Positions 8,084 through 16,836 of a stretch of DNA of 64,000 nucleotides are shown one piece after another. The notes under the pieces are model-generated. The model was not told where the DNA came from and did no database searches. It saw only the letters and a program-made list of their open reading frames with translations. A program made the position numbers and the translations under genes. Origin of the DNA: SZUA-309 sp965230005 (GTDB lineage: Bacteria > Pseudomonadota > Gammaproteobacteria > Pseudomonadales > Azotimanducaceae); the NCBI GenBank assembly GCA_965230005.1, contig OZ245934.1:5208001-5272000 (forward strand). Reading direction: 5' to 3'. Numbering within the stretch: the stretch's first letter is position 1; each line of letters begins with the position of its first letter.

Positions 8084-8488
8084 TCAGCCGTTCTGGATGA
8101 ACTCCACCCAGTTGCCGTCTGGATCTTCGACAATGGAGATAGTCACACCCGGCCGAATCTCCATGGGCGGCACCGCCACCTTGCTGCCGGCGCCTTCGCA
8201 GGCTGCCGTGACCGCAGCGACGTCGGCCACCGATATGGTCCAGTAGCGGTAGCCGGTAGCGCCTGGAATGCCGCCGGGAATGGCGTCCTGCTCTGAGAGA
8301 TTGCCGGGGGTAACCAGCTTGATGAGGCTCGTCCCGCAGTGGAGCCGCTCCATGCTGCCGCCGCCGGGCATGGGCATCTGGCCCTCGTAGTCGAAGCCAA
8401 GCGTGTCGCGGTAGAAGGCGAGCATGGGCTCCGGGTTGCGGGTGACGATGCCGAGATCGATGGAGTCTTTCGTGAGCGCAATGGCCAT
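8084..8488 (-). CDS. VOC/glyoxalase-superfamily protein
   Basis: A 134-residue single VOC unit. It shows the N-terminal LGIVTRNPEPMLAFYRDTLGF and C-terminal IVEDPDGNWVEFIQNG signatures of lactoylglutathione lyase-like and ring-cleavage-dioxygenase-like proteins. Metal ligands would come from the D/H near the start and the E of WVEF. I chose the second Met (MAIALTK) because AAGGGGA lies upstream at a workable distance. It is encoded downstream of an acyl-CoA dehydrogenase gene on the same strand (50-base gap). The reaction is not predictable. Confidence 0.8.
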   Translation of the reverse strand: MAIALTKDSIDLGIVTRNPEPMLAFYRDTLGFDYEGQMPMPGGGSMERLHCGTSLIKLVTPGNLSEQDAIPGGIPGATGYRYWTISVADVAAVTAACEGAGSKVAVPPMEIRPGVTISIVEDPDGNWVEFIQNG

Positions 8489-8537
8489 GGCGGGTTCATC
8501 CCCTTCAGAGTTTGCCGCCATGGTAGCGCATGGACGA

Positions 8538-9671
8538 TCAGCCGAAGAGATCGCGGCTGATCACAATGTTCTGGATCTCCGTGGTGCCATCGAGATACTG
8601 GGCGATCTTTGCCCCGGCCAGGTGCCGCGCCAGCGGGTATTCCTGTTTCAATCCATTGGCCCCGAGCGCCTGCATGCAGGCACTGACGCCGCTGAGGGCT
8701 GCCCGGGTGGCGAACTTCTTGGCGTGAGCAGTCGCGATGGTGGCGAAACGTTCGGCGTCGAGGGCGGCTGTAGCGGCATAGGTGAGTAACCGGGTGGCTT
8801 CGAGGTCGGTGGCCACGTCCGCCAGCTGCCACTGCAGGCCCTGGCGGGTGGCCAGCGGTGCACCGAACGCTTCACGGTTGGCGACGTAGTGCACGGCGAT
8901 GGCCAGGCTTGCACTCAGCATGCCCGTGCACATGGCGGCCACACCGGCGCGGGCGAGGTCGATACCAGCCATGGCAGCTTTGAACCCTTCCCCGGGAGCC
9001 ACGAGCAGGTTCTCCGTTGGAACCAGACAGTCCTCGAAGCGGAACCCGCAGGTGCCGAGGGCATGCCCGCCGACGAGATCGTAGGCGTCCTCGCGGACGA
9101 CGCCGGGTGTGTCCGCCTCGACGAGAAAAGCCGCAATGCCCCGCCAGCCCGCTGCCGGGTCGGTTTGAGCGTAAACGCTGAGCAGGTCCGCCTCCGCACC
9201 ATTTGTCACCCAGGCCTTACGCCCGGAAATGCGCCAGCCTCGCTCAGTGTTTTCCGCATAGGTTCTGATCGCTGCTGCGTCAGAGCCGCCTTCGGGCTCG
9301 GTTAGAAGGAAAGCGCCAAGGCGCTCGACGGTGGCGAGTTCGGGCAGGTAGCGTTCCCGGAGGTGCGCCGAACCATAGCGGGCGATGGAGCCCATGTGGT
9401 TGTTATGGACCACGAGACTGAAGGCCAGGGCCAGGTCCGTCGCGGCCAGCGCCTCGAGGACCTGAGCGAGGGCGGTCGCGCTGTGTGCCTTGCCGCCGAG
9501 ATCCGCAGGCACGAGCAGTCCCGTGAGGCCCTGTCGCGCGGCGTCCTGGAGGACGGCCCGCGGCAGCTGCCGGGAGGCTTCCCAGCCAGCCGCGTTGGGC
9601 GCTGCAACGTCTCTGGCGAAGGTGCGCGCCCGTGCAACGGTCGTCTGTTCTTCCGGTGTGAGTTCGTTCAT
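8538..9671 (-). CDS. Acyl-CoA dehydrogenase
   Basis: A 377-residue FAD flavoprotein that oxidises an acyl-CoA at the alpha-beta bond. Family signatures are visible: FLLTEPEGGSDAAAIRT near residue 120-135 (substrate/FAD-binding loop), W..NGAEADLL, and the C-terminal YLDGTTEIQNIVISRDL with the usual (D/E)GTxEI and R. The expected base in YLDGTTEIQ is the E before I. AGAGGGGAG precedes the ATG at 9671. It is divergent from a second acyl-CoA dehydrogenase gene with a 112-base shared upstream region. Chain length preference is unknown. Confidence 0.9.
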   Translation of the reverse strand: MNELTPEEQTTVARARTFARDVAAPNAAGWEASRQLPRAVLQDAARQGLTGLLVPADLGGKAHSATALAQVLEALAATDLALAFSLVVHNNHMGSIARYGSAHLRERYLPELATVERLGAFLLTEPEGGSDAAAIRTYAENTERGWRISGRKAWVTNGAEADLLSVYAQTDPAAGWRGIAAFLVEADTPGVVREDAYDLVGGHALGTCGFRFEDCLVPTENLLVAPGEGFKAAMAGIDLARAGVAAMCTGMLSASLAIAVHYVANREAFGAPLATRQGLQWQLADVATDLEATRLLTYAATAALDAERFATIATAHAKKFATRAALSGVSACMQALGANGLKQEYPLARHLAGAKIAQYLDGTTEIQNIVISRDLFG

Positions 9672-9783
9672 GGGCTCCCCTCTGCGCACTCATGAGGGCG
9701 GGAGTGCGAAGCACTTCGAGCGTACACTAGGCGGTTCGGCTTTACCGGCACCACCACCAACGAACCTCTGGGGAGAATCCACA

Positions 9784-11010
9784 ATGATCGATTTCGAAAT
9801 ACCTGAAGAAACGAAAGCCATTCGCGAGAAAGTGCGGACCTTCGTCCACGAGCACTGCATCCCGGCAGAAATAGAACTCGAAACCCGCGAGTACGAGGAC
9901 GTGCTCTGGGAGCTCCGCGACAAGGCCCGGGCTCAGGGACTCTGGTGCCCGTTCATTCCCGAGGAACACGGTGGCATGGGCCTGAAGCCCCTGGCCAATG
10001 CCCTGGTTCAGATGGAGCTCGGCGAAAGCATGCTTGGCGCTCTGGCCCTGAATACGCAGGGCCCGGACGACGCCACCATGCTCACGCTCCTCGAGCATGG
10101 CACGGATTATCAGAAAGAGAAGTTCCTGAAACCGCTGCTCGAAGGCAAGAAACGTATCTGCTACTCCATGACCGAAAAGGCGGCCGGCGCCGACGCAACC
10201 GGCATGCGTACCAAGGCGGAGCTCGATGGCGACAACTACGTGCTCAATGGCGAGAAGTGGTTCTCTTCCTCCGCCAGCGTTGCCGACATCGCCGTGGTCA
10301 TGGCGCGCACCGACGAAAACGCACCGCGCCACGAACAGTTCACGACCTTCATTGTCGAGTTGCCAAATCCCGGCTATCAGATCCTCCGCAATATCGAGAC
10401 CATGCAGCCGCACACGGAGATCGGCCTGAAGCTCGGCGGCAGCCACTCGGAGATCAAGATCGAAAACCTCGTTGTGCCCCGGGAGAACGTGCTCGGCGGC
10501 ATCGGTAAGGGCTTCGACATGGGTCAGCATCGACTTGCCTATGGCCGGCTGCGCCACGGCATGCACAACGTGGCCATGGCGCAGCGCGCCCTCGATCTCG
10601 CGGCGAAACACGTCTCCGAACGGGAAACCTTCGGCAGCCGCCTCGCTGATCGGCAGGGTGTGCAGTGGATGCTGGCGGACTGTGCGAGCGAGCTCTATAT
10701 GGCTCGCCTCATGCTGCTGCACATCGCCTATAAGGCGGAGAAGGGCATGGATCTCCGTCAGGAGAACTCCATTGCCAAGGTGTTTCTCGCGCACATGGTG
10801 CACAAGGTCGTGGACACGGCCCTGCAGCTCCACGGCGCCCTAGGCTACAGCCATGACACGCCGCTCGCCCGCTGGTACACGGGCATCCGCAGCCAGCGTC
10901 TCGTGGACGGGCCGGACGAAGTGCACAAGTGGCGCGTGGGCCGGAACGTCATCAAGGCCTATGAGCGGGACGGCACCACGGCGGCAGCGGCCGGTGGTGA
11001 TCTTCTCTAA
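9784..11010 (+). CDS. Acyl-CoA dehydrogenase (ACAD10/11-like)
   Basis: A 408-residue flavoenzyme. MTEKAAGADATGMRT, NGEKWFSSSA and the C-terminal ALGYSHDTPLARWYTGIRSQRLVDGPDEVHKW are typical of the ACAD10/11 branch, which handles long, branched or 4-hydroxy acyl-CoAs. I place the start at the ATG 9784 (MIDFEIPEE), preceded by CTGGGGAGAA; the longer open frame is non-coding. It resembles the enzyme at 51551-52798. It is divergent from the acyl-CoA dehydrogenase gene ending at 8538. Confidence 0.9.
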   Translation: MIDFEIPEETKAIREKVRTFVHEHCIPAEIELETREYEDVLWELRDKARAQGLWCPFIPEEHGGMGLKPLANALVQMELGESMLGALALNTQGPDDATMLTLLEHGTDYQKEKFLKPLLEGKKRICYSMTEKAAGADATGMRTKAELDGDNYVLNGEKWFSSSASVADIAVVMARTDENAPRHEQFTTFIVELPNPGYQILRNIETMQPHTEIGLKLGGSHSEIKIENLVVPRENVLGGIGKGFDMGQHRLAYGRLRHGMHNVAMAQRALDLAAKHVSERETFGSRLADRQGVQWMLADCASELYMARLMLLHIAYKAEKGMDLRQENSIAKVFLAHMVHKVVDTALQLHGALGYSHDTPLARWYTGIRSQRLVDGPDEVHKWRVGRNVIKAYERDGTTAAAAGGDLL

Positions 11011-11071
11011 GCCAGCGCGGCAACGAGAGTAGAGCAGGCGTCAGGACGGCTGAGAACCGTTCTGACCCGGC

Positions 11072-11932
11072 TCAGCGTCCTGCGGCGTAGCGGAGACCGG
11101 CGAGCAGCTGGCGGAGGAACTGCGGGTGCGTCCAGACTTCCGGGAAGTGTCCGAGCTTGGTGACGAACACCCGCGCCCCTCGATGTTCCCGGGTCCAGGC
11201 CAGCGGGTAGTCGCTGCGGTCGCCGAGGCTCGCATCCACGCTGCCGATATCCAACGTAGTGAGCACGTGGACCTGTCGCCGTGGGTTGTGGTCCAGCACG
11301 TAAATCTCGTCGCGGATCTCGAAGCTTTCCGGCACGCCGGCGTTGATGGGGTGTTCGCCGTCCTCGACCCTTACTGTGACCGTCTGTGTCCAGGGGTGCG
11401 ACTCGAACAGGCCGCCACCGAGCAGTGTCCGGTATTCCGGCCACTCGTAGAGCGCGTCGAGGCCTGAATGGGCACTCACCACGCCGCCGCCCTGGTCGAG
11501 AAACGCCACGAGCGCCTGCTGATGCGCGGTCGTCACCGGCTGCTCGACGATGCTGTCACGCCAGCCGGGGGTCGGCCCATCGCGCCGTTCGGCGCGCAGG
11601 GTGCTGTTGTTGAAGAAGACAACGTCATAGGCGCTGAGGTGCTCGGCCGAGAGCACATCCACGTCCTCCGTGAGGGTGAAACGAAACTCGGTGACGGGCT
11701 CCAGGGCCTGCAGGAGCGCTTTGCTCCTGGCAATGGCTGCTTCGTGGCGAAAGCCGTGGGAGGCTGAAAGCACCAGCACATGGATGGGTTCGCGTACGTC
11801 CTCGACGCGATAGGCTGCAACCAGCGCCGTCAGCGGCTCAGATTCTGAGCAGCCGCCCAGGCCGAAGAGGCCCAGCAACACCAGCACGGCGCTGTGTCGG
11901 CGCCGCAGGCTTTGAGCGGAACGATTCAGCAT
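11072..11932 (-). CDS. ThuA-like lipoprotein
   Basis: A 286-residue predicted lipoprotein: basic N-terminus, hydrophobic helix, lipobox LGGC with C28 as the lipidated residue. The mature part follows the ThuA (trehalose utilisation) class I glutamine-amidotransferase-like fold: HVLVLSASHGFRHE, DVVFFNNSTL, FLDQGGGVVSAHSGLDALYEWPEY, GLFESHPW, and PLAWTREHRGARVFVTKLGHF. Many ThuA homologues are secreted and linked to sugar or gluconate metabolism, but their chemistry is poorly defined. It is convergent with the acyl-CoA dehydrogenase gene at 9784. Confidence 0.82.
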   Translation of the reverse strand: MLNRSAQSLRRRHSAVLVLLGLFGLGGCSESEPLTALVAAYRVEDVREPIHVLVLSASHGFRHEAAIARSKALLQALEPVTEFRFTLTEDVDVLSAEHLSAYDVVFFNNSTLRAERRDGPTPGWRDSIVEQPVTTAHQQALVAFLDQGGGVVSAHSGLDALYEWPEYRTLLGGGLFESHPWTQTVTVRVEDGEHPINAGVPESFEIRDEIYVLDHNPRRQVHVLTTLDIGSVDASLGDRSDYPLAWTREHRGARVFVTKLGHFPEVWTHPQFLRQLLAGLRYAAGR

Positions 11933-12053
11933 GCTGGGAGCCTACTGCGCCTGGTGGGGCGGAGGCCAGTTTGCCGACCCACCTCCGGAGTGGCCTCGAA
12001 GCGACGACACGCCTACACTCCGCCGACGCTGAAACGTCCCTGGGGAGAGACCG

Positions 12054-12086
12054 ATGAGCCTGCCGTCCCGGTGCGCCGTCCGATGA
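12054..12086 (+). CDS. Possible 10-residue leader ORF overlapping the acetyltransferase start
   Basis: ATG at 12054 follows TGGGGAGAGACCG, the strongest ribosome site in this region and the same style used by neighbouring genes. It encodes MSLPSRCAVR and stops at TGA 12084-12086, which overlaps the ATG of the acetyltransferase (12083) as ATGA. It may be a translated leader that couples translation, or a sign that the annotated start is displaced by a frameshift. It could also be chance. Confidence 0.3.
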   Translation: MSLPSRCAVR

Positions 12087-13312
12087 GCACGGGTGCCAAT
12101 ATCGAAATTCGCGCGGCCCGCGAAGACGAGATGCTCGAGATCAATCGGGTTACCGGCTACGCCTTCGCCATCAACGAGTTACCGAAAGACCCGCCGGAAC
12201 CGCCACCGCTGCCCCCGGAGCACACGCTCTGTGCCTTTGATGGTGAGCGCATGGTGGCGAGCTCCGGCGCCTTCGAGTTCAAGATGCGATTCAACGGGAA
12301 GGCGGTCGCGGTCGATGGGGTCACGCTCGTTTCCTGCGATCCCGGCTACCGCCGCCGCGGCATCGTCCGGCAGCTCATGGAGGGGCTGCTGCAGCGTGCC
12401 CACGAGCGGTCCGTACCCCTGGCGATCCTCTGGGCCTCCATGGGGGCCATCTATCAGCGGTTCGGCTATGGGCTGACGACAACGTCCGTTGCTTACGAGA
12501 TTCCGCCGCGGTTCATCCAGTTTCAGTTCGGTGAGCGGCCGGCGGGTGGTGTGCGGCTCATGGGGAAAGATGCGGCGCTGCCCCTCGTCAAAGCGATCTA
12601 CAAACAGTACGCAGAGTCTGGAAACGGTCTGCTGCATCGCGGTGACTTCTACTGGGACATCATGCTCCGGCGGGAAAACAATCAGCACAGCTACATTGCC
12701 GTTTACTTCGATGCGGACGATGCGCCGCGCGGCTACAGCTTCTTCCGTACGCTGCACCAGCCGGAGCTCATGCCGGAGACCAGTCAGGTCATGGACGTCT
12801 TCGACTTCATCTGGCTCGACATGGCGGCCTATCGCGGCCTTTGGGAGTTCTTTGCCGGTCATGACCTGGTGGAGCGCATCCGCTTCGACATGGTGGCGGA
12901 GGACGATCCGGCGCCAAACCTGTTTCTCGAGCCGAGACGGCTCAGGCGTAAGACCTGGGACGGCATCTGGACCCGCGTTGTGGATGCGGAAGCCGCACTT
13001 GGCTCACGCGGCTACGACGTCGACGGCGAAGTCGTGCTCGAGGTGGTGGACGACGATCTCTGTCCCTGGAACAACGGCTGTTATCGACTGACCGCGGGGC
13101 CGGAGGGGTCGAGCGTCGAGCGCCTGACCGGAAGCACGGCGCCGGATCTCGCGACGCGGCCGGACGCGCTGGCGACACTGCTGGCGGGCCAGGCCCGGGC
13201 CAGCGATCTGGCTCGTATGGGCCGGATAACGATTCCCGACAGGGATCGGGCGGCCACGCTCGATGGGCTCTTCGCCACGAGACGCCGGCCCCACTGTCCG
13301 AATATGTTCTGA
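12083..13312 (+). CDS. GNAT-family N-acetyltransferase, Eis-like
   Basis: A 409-residue protein laid out like the mycobacterial Eis family: an N-terminal GNAT domain with acetyl-CoA motif PGYRRRGIVRQLM, a second degenerate GNAT-like domain, and a C-terminal sterol-carrier-like domain. LAILWASMGAIYQRFGYG is characteristic of Eis homologues. Eis enzymes acetylate lysines or amines on varied small molecules and peptides. The ATG at 12083 lacks its own ribosome site; a short upstream frame with a good site overlaps it. It is convergent with the YceH gene. Confidence 0.82.
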   Translation: MSTGANIEIRAAREDEMLEINRVTGYAFAINELPKDPPEPPPLPPEHTLCAFDGERMVASSGAFEFKMRFNGKAVAVDGVTLVSCDPGYRRRGIVRQLMEGLLQRAHERSVPLAILWASMGAIYQRFGYGLTTTSVAYEIPPRFIQFQFGERPAGGVRLMGKDAALPLVKAIYKQYAESGNGLLHRGDFYWDIMLRRENNQHSYIAVYFDADDAPRGYSFFRTLHQPELMPETSQVMDVFDFIWLDMAAYRGLWEFFAGHDLVERIRFDMVAEDDPAPNLFLEPRRLRRKTWDGIWTRVVDAEAALGSRGYDVDGEVVLEVVDDDLCPWNNGCYRLTAGPEGSSVERLTGSTAPDLATRPDALATLLAGQARASDLARMGRITIPDRDRAATLDGLFATRRRPHCPNMF

Positions 13313-13329
13313 GCCTGCCTGCAGCCGGT

Positions 13330-14034
13330 CTAGGCTTCCCCGTGGTCGTCGCCGCGCAGCGCGGCGAGTTCCTGCTTCAGCGCGGCGACCTCGGCTTCCA
13401 GCGCGGACACCCGTGCTTCCAGAGCCGGGCTCGAAGGCGCCCGGTTTGCCGAGCCAGCCGGTGCGCTGCTTGGTGCGCCGCCATCGGAGCCGCTTGGCGA
13501 TCGATCCTGAACGGCATCGTCGATCGGACCGGAGAGCAGGTGCATGTACTCCGAATCCCGACGGCCGGGCGTCCGCGGCAGTTCGGCGACGACGGGTCCG
13601 CCTTCGCGATGCCTGAGTGTCTCCAGCGTCGCCTGCACGTCGGCATTGTCAGCGAAGCTGTGCAGGCGGCCGACGTTGGCCTTCAGTTCCCCGGGCGTCC
13701 GCGGGCCGCGCAGCAGCAGCACGGTCATGATGGCGAACTGCGCCGGGTCGAATTCGTAGTCCGAAAAGGGCGTGTTACAGAGCCGGTGGGTGAACTTTTC
13801 CACCTGCGTGCGGAAGTTCTCTTCCGAGCGGACGAGGTGTTTGTCCTGCAAGGCGCGGACGGTGGCCAGCACCTCACCGGGCTCGAGGCTCATCACCGGA
13901 TCCCGGGAAGACTTCTGATTGCAGGCGTTGGTCAGTGCGTTCAGGGTCAGCGGGTACTGGTCCGGGGTGATCACCGACTTCTCCATGAGGCAGCCGATAA
14001 CGCGGGCTTCGCGATCAGTCAGTTCCAGGGGCAC
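13330..14034 (-). CDS. yceH: YceH-family (DUF480) protein
   Basis: A 234-residue protein with the two winged-helix-like units of the YceH family: LTDREARVIGCLMEKSVITPDQYPLTLNAL.. and NACNQKSSRDPVMSL, then FAIMTVLLLRGPRTPGELKANVGRLH. A C-terminal coiled coil (ALEAEVAALKQELAALRG) follows a Ser/Ala/Pro linker. The frame opens at 14061, but AAGGAGGAG lies 6 bases before the GTG at 14034, which gives the usual family N-terminus (VPLELTDREA). Function in E. coli is unknown. The family is mostly proteobacterial, which supports the placement. Confidence 0.9.
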   Translation of the reverse strand: MPLELTDREARVIGCLMEKSVITPDQYPLTLNALTNACNQKSSRDPVMSLEPGEVLATVRALQDKHLVRSEENFRTQVEKFTHRLCNTPFSDYEFDPAQFAIMTVLLLRGPRTPGELKANVGRLHSFADNADVQATLETLRHREGGPVVAELPRTPGRRDSEYMHLLSGPIDDAVQDRSPSGSDGGAPSSAPAGSANRAPSSPALEARVSALEAEVAALKQELAALRGDDHGEA

Positions 14035-14112
14035 GGGATTCTCCTCCTTCGGGGCCGGCATCGTAGCAGTGGAGGAGACGCATCGGCAGCCGTGATCCGC
14101 GCTCAGGCGTCG

Positions 14113-15117
14113 TCAGGCCACCGATCGGCCAGGCGCCAGCATCTGCCGGCGCCGATAGTCCTGCGGGGGCACACCGGCAAAGCGGCGAAAGGCACGAGAA
14201 AAAGAACCAGGATCGCTGTACCCCAGTTCGAAGGCGATTTCCGTGATCGACAGCTCTGAGGCCGTCGCGAGCAGATCGCGTGCGACTTCAAAGCGGGCCT
14301 GATCGGCGAGCGTCGCGTGGGATATGCCGGCCTGCTGCAGACGTCGCTGCAGGGTCCGAATGCTCATCCGGGCGGCACGGGCCGTCTCTTCCAGGCTCAG
14401 CCTGCCGGTGCGGGCGTACCCCTGCATGAGGAGCCGCAGCGACTCGATGAAGTCGGGCTCGTCGGCGCTGCTGGATCGTAGCCGCTCGGTTGAGTCCTGG
14501 GCATTGGTCGGTTTCTGCCAGACCTCACTGACCTGAAAGTGTACGTGTGTGCCGTTGTCTTTAGACCTGAGCACGGTCAGCCCTGGCAGTTCCTGCTGAT
14601 ACTTCAGAGCCTCCGGTGAGGCGACGCCCACGGCCACGGAAGTTGGCAGCCAGCGCGCATCGGTATAGCCGCGCACATGCCCGATGAGGCTCGCCACGCA
14701 GAAGATTTCTGTTTCGGCCAGCGGCGAGCGCGTCGCTTTGAGCCAGCACACTTCGTTCCCGCTGATGCGGACCTTAAAGCGCGACCCGGGGCCATAACGC
14801 GGAACCAGGGCGTTGTGTCTGTGGATGGCGTCGAGAAGATTGACCGCGTGGGTGGTTCCTTCCCGGAAGGGGTTAGGTTGACGCCCGGCATTGTGCAGGC
14901 CGGCGATGGTGCTCAGCGCACCGGGAGGTGCGAGCGTCGTCGCTTCCTCCACGAATTCGTAGACATCGCGGGCTGAGACCATGAATTTGCCGAGACGTCC
15001 CGACTCGTCCGGCAGATGGTGTCGTGCAAGGAGCGGTGCAGGATCGACCCCCAGCTTCTCCAGCGCGAAGACGTAGGAAGCCAGGTAAGCGGCTCTCAAG
15101 ATAAGAACGGGTTGCAT
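14113..15117 (-). CDS. AraC-family transcriptional regulator
   Basis: About 334 residues. The N-terminal 200 residues resemble the arabinose-binding-like domain of OruR/ArgR-type regulators, and the C-terminal two helix-turn-helix units are clear: LSLEETARAARMSIRTLQRRL and LSITEIAFELGYSDPGSFSRAFRRFAGVPPQDYR. The start is ATG 15117 (MQPVLILRA) or the ATG 10 codons upstream. It is divergent from a secreted amidohydrolase and porin operon with a 177-base shared upstream region, so it may regulate that operon (inference). Confidence 0.9.
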   Translation of the reverse strand: MQPVLILRAAYLASYVFALEKLGVDPAPLLARHHLPDESGRLGKFMVSARDVYEFVEEATTLAPPGALSTIAGLHNAGRQPNPFREGTTHAVNLLDAIHRHNALVPRYGPGSRFKVRISGNEVCWLKATRSPLAETEIFCVASLIGHVRGYTDARWLPTSVAVGVASPEALKYQQELPGLTVLRSKDNGTHVHFQVSEVWQKPTNAQDSTERLRSSSADEPDFIESLRLLMQGYARTGRLSLEETARAARMSIRTLQRRLQQAGISHATLADQARFEVARDLLATASELSITEIAFELGYSDPGSFSRAFRRFAGVPPQDYRRRQMLAPGRSVA

Positions 15118-15294
15118 GCCCTGCAAGGCGCCTCCGCCGATCGCCAAACCTCAGTTTCAAACAACGGTAGTACCTTGGCGCGAAATGGCAAGCCCGAGGC
15201 CTGCCGTTCACCTAGCGTGGCCGGAAGCTGCAGGGTGCGGGGCATCGCGGGGGGAGTCCGTCCTTGCCCTGCTGGAGCAGAGATGGAGAAAAAA

Positions 15295-16836
15295 ATGTTC
15301 AAGTGGAACGCTTATGGGACCTCTACAGCAGAGACACCAGCACAGAGGTGCGCGTCGGTTTCGATGAAAGCGGTTTTCGTCGCTGTGGTGGCCCTCGGTC
15401 TTTCAACCACTTCCTTATCGGTTGCCAGCGAGGAGACCGAGAATCGAGTGCTGATCACCAACGTCAATGTCTTTGATGGTCGACGTGACGAGTTGGTCAT
15501 GAGTCAAAACGTGCTTGTGGAAGGGAACCTCATACGGGCTATCTCCGGAGACGATATCGAGGTCGGTGAAGGTGCAGTCGTTCTCGATGGCCAGGGACGC
15601 ACGCTCATGCCTGGTCTCATCGACGGGCACGCGCACGTCATGATCAATCAGGACTTTGGTGTGGTCGAAACGAATCTCGACCTGACCGACATGGCGCTGA
15701 ACGCGACGATCGTCATGAAGCGCTTTCTGATGGACGGATTCACTTCCGTCCGCGACATGGGCGGTCCGGCCTTCGGACTGGCTCGCGCCATTGACGGTGG
15801 GAGGGTCGTCGGGCCCCGACTGTATCCTTCCGGGGCCTTTGTTTCGCAGACGTCCGGACACGGAGACTTCCGAGATCGCGCTGATCCCGGCTTCAGTTTC
15901 AACGACGCGGGTGACTTGTCCAATTTTGAACGTATGGGTATCGGCACCGTTGCCGATGGCGTGCCGGAAGTTCTCAAGGCCGTGCGTCTTAATCTGCGTA
16001 ACGGCGCCACGCAGATTAAGATCATGGGCGGGGGTGGTGGTTCATCACGCTTCGACCCCATCGATACAACCCAGTATTCGGAAGACGAGATCTGCGCCGC
16101 GGTCGAAGCGGCGAAAGACTGGGGCACCTACGTGGCCGCCCACACCTTCACCGACAGGGCTGTCAATCGACTCCTCGACTGCGGGGTTAAAACCTTCGAG
16201 CACGGATTCTTCATTTCGGAAGACACCATGCGACGGATCGCCAGAGAAGATGCCTATGTGGTTCCGCAGATGTGGGGCATCTCCCCCGATCTGGCGAGGA
16301 ACCCGCTTATGCCGGCAGAGAAGATCCCGATGGTTCAGGCCTTGGGTAAGCAGTTCGAAGACTTCGGTCGGTTGTTGCTGAAACATCGCGTCAATGTCGT
16401 GTTCGCGTCAGACTACGTTGGAAAATTCGAGGACGCGGAAAGAGCCCGCCGTTACGAGATCTGGTGGCGTACGCAGACTTTCGACAGTAACTTCGAGGTG
16501 CTCAAACAGCTCACTTCCACTGCCGGAGAGATGCTGGCGCTATCGGGGCCCAGAAACCCCTACAGCGATGGCGCGCTTGGTGTAATCGAAGAAGGGGCGT
16601 ATGCGGATCTTCTCCTGATCGATGGCAATCCGCTGGAGGACATTGCAGTGATTGGCGGGACCACAGCCTGGTTCGATGCACCGCCTGAGTTCAGACTGAT
16701 TCCCACGATACATCTCGTGATGAAGAACGGTGGCATCTACCGGAATGAGATTGATGGGCGCCTGTCTGAGGAGGCCGTCAGTTTTCCCGAGGGCAACTTC
16801 AGCGGCATTCTCAGGGACTACGTACCGGGCAACTGA
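15295..16836 (+). CDS. Secreted amidohydrolase (imidazolonepropionase/prolidase-like)
   Basis: A 513-residue metal-dependent hydrolase exported to the periplasm. After a 23-residue N-terminal extension comes a signal-like segment (MKAVFVAVVALGLSTTSLSVASEE). The mature part has the amidohydrolase pattern: VLITNVNVFDGRRDE.., LMPGLIDGHAHV (metal ligands HxH), a candidate Lys in TQIKIMGGG, AAHTF, FEHGFF, VFASDYVG and the closing LGVIEEGAYADLLLIDGNPL. I chose ATG 15295 because GGAG lies 6 bases before it; ATG 15283 and ATG 15364 are alternatives. The next gene overlaps its stop (TGATG), so it is co-expressed with a porin. Confidence 0.85.
   Translation: MFKWNAYGTSTAETPAQRCASVSMKAVFVAVVALGLSTTSLSVASEETENRVLITNVNVFDGRRDELVMSQNVLVEGNLIRAISGDDIEVGEGAVVLDGQGRTLMPGLIDGHAHVMINQDFGVVETNLDLTDMALNATIVMKRFLMDGFTSVRDMGGPAFGLARAIDGGRVVGPRLYPSGAFVSQTSGHGDFRDRADPGFSFNDAGDLSNFERMGIGTVADGVPEVLKAVRLNLRNGATQIKIMGGGGGSSRFDPIDTTQYSEDEICAAVEAAKDWGTYVAAHTFTDRAVNRLLDCGVKTFEHGFFISEDTMRRIAREDAYVVPQMWGISPDLARNPLMPAEKIPMVQALGKQFEDFGRLLLKHRVNVVFASDYVGKFEDAERARRYEIWWRTQTFDSNFEVLKQLTSTAGEMLALSGPRNPYSDGALGVIEEGAYADLLLIDGNPLEDIAVIGGTTAWFDAPPEFRLIPTIHLVMKNGGIYRNEIDGRLSEEAVSFPEGNFSGILRDYVPGN

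Noticed and set aside
15177..15193. TTGGCGCGAAATGGCA near the amidohydrolase/AraC intergenic region, resembling a -24/-12 promoter
   Set aside because: The GG-GC spacing is one base short and TTGC is not matched.
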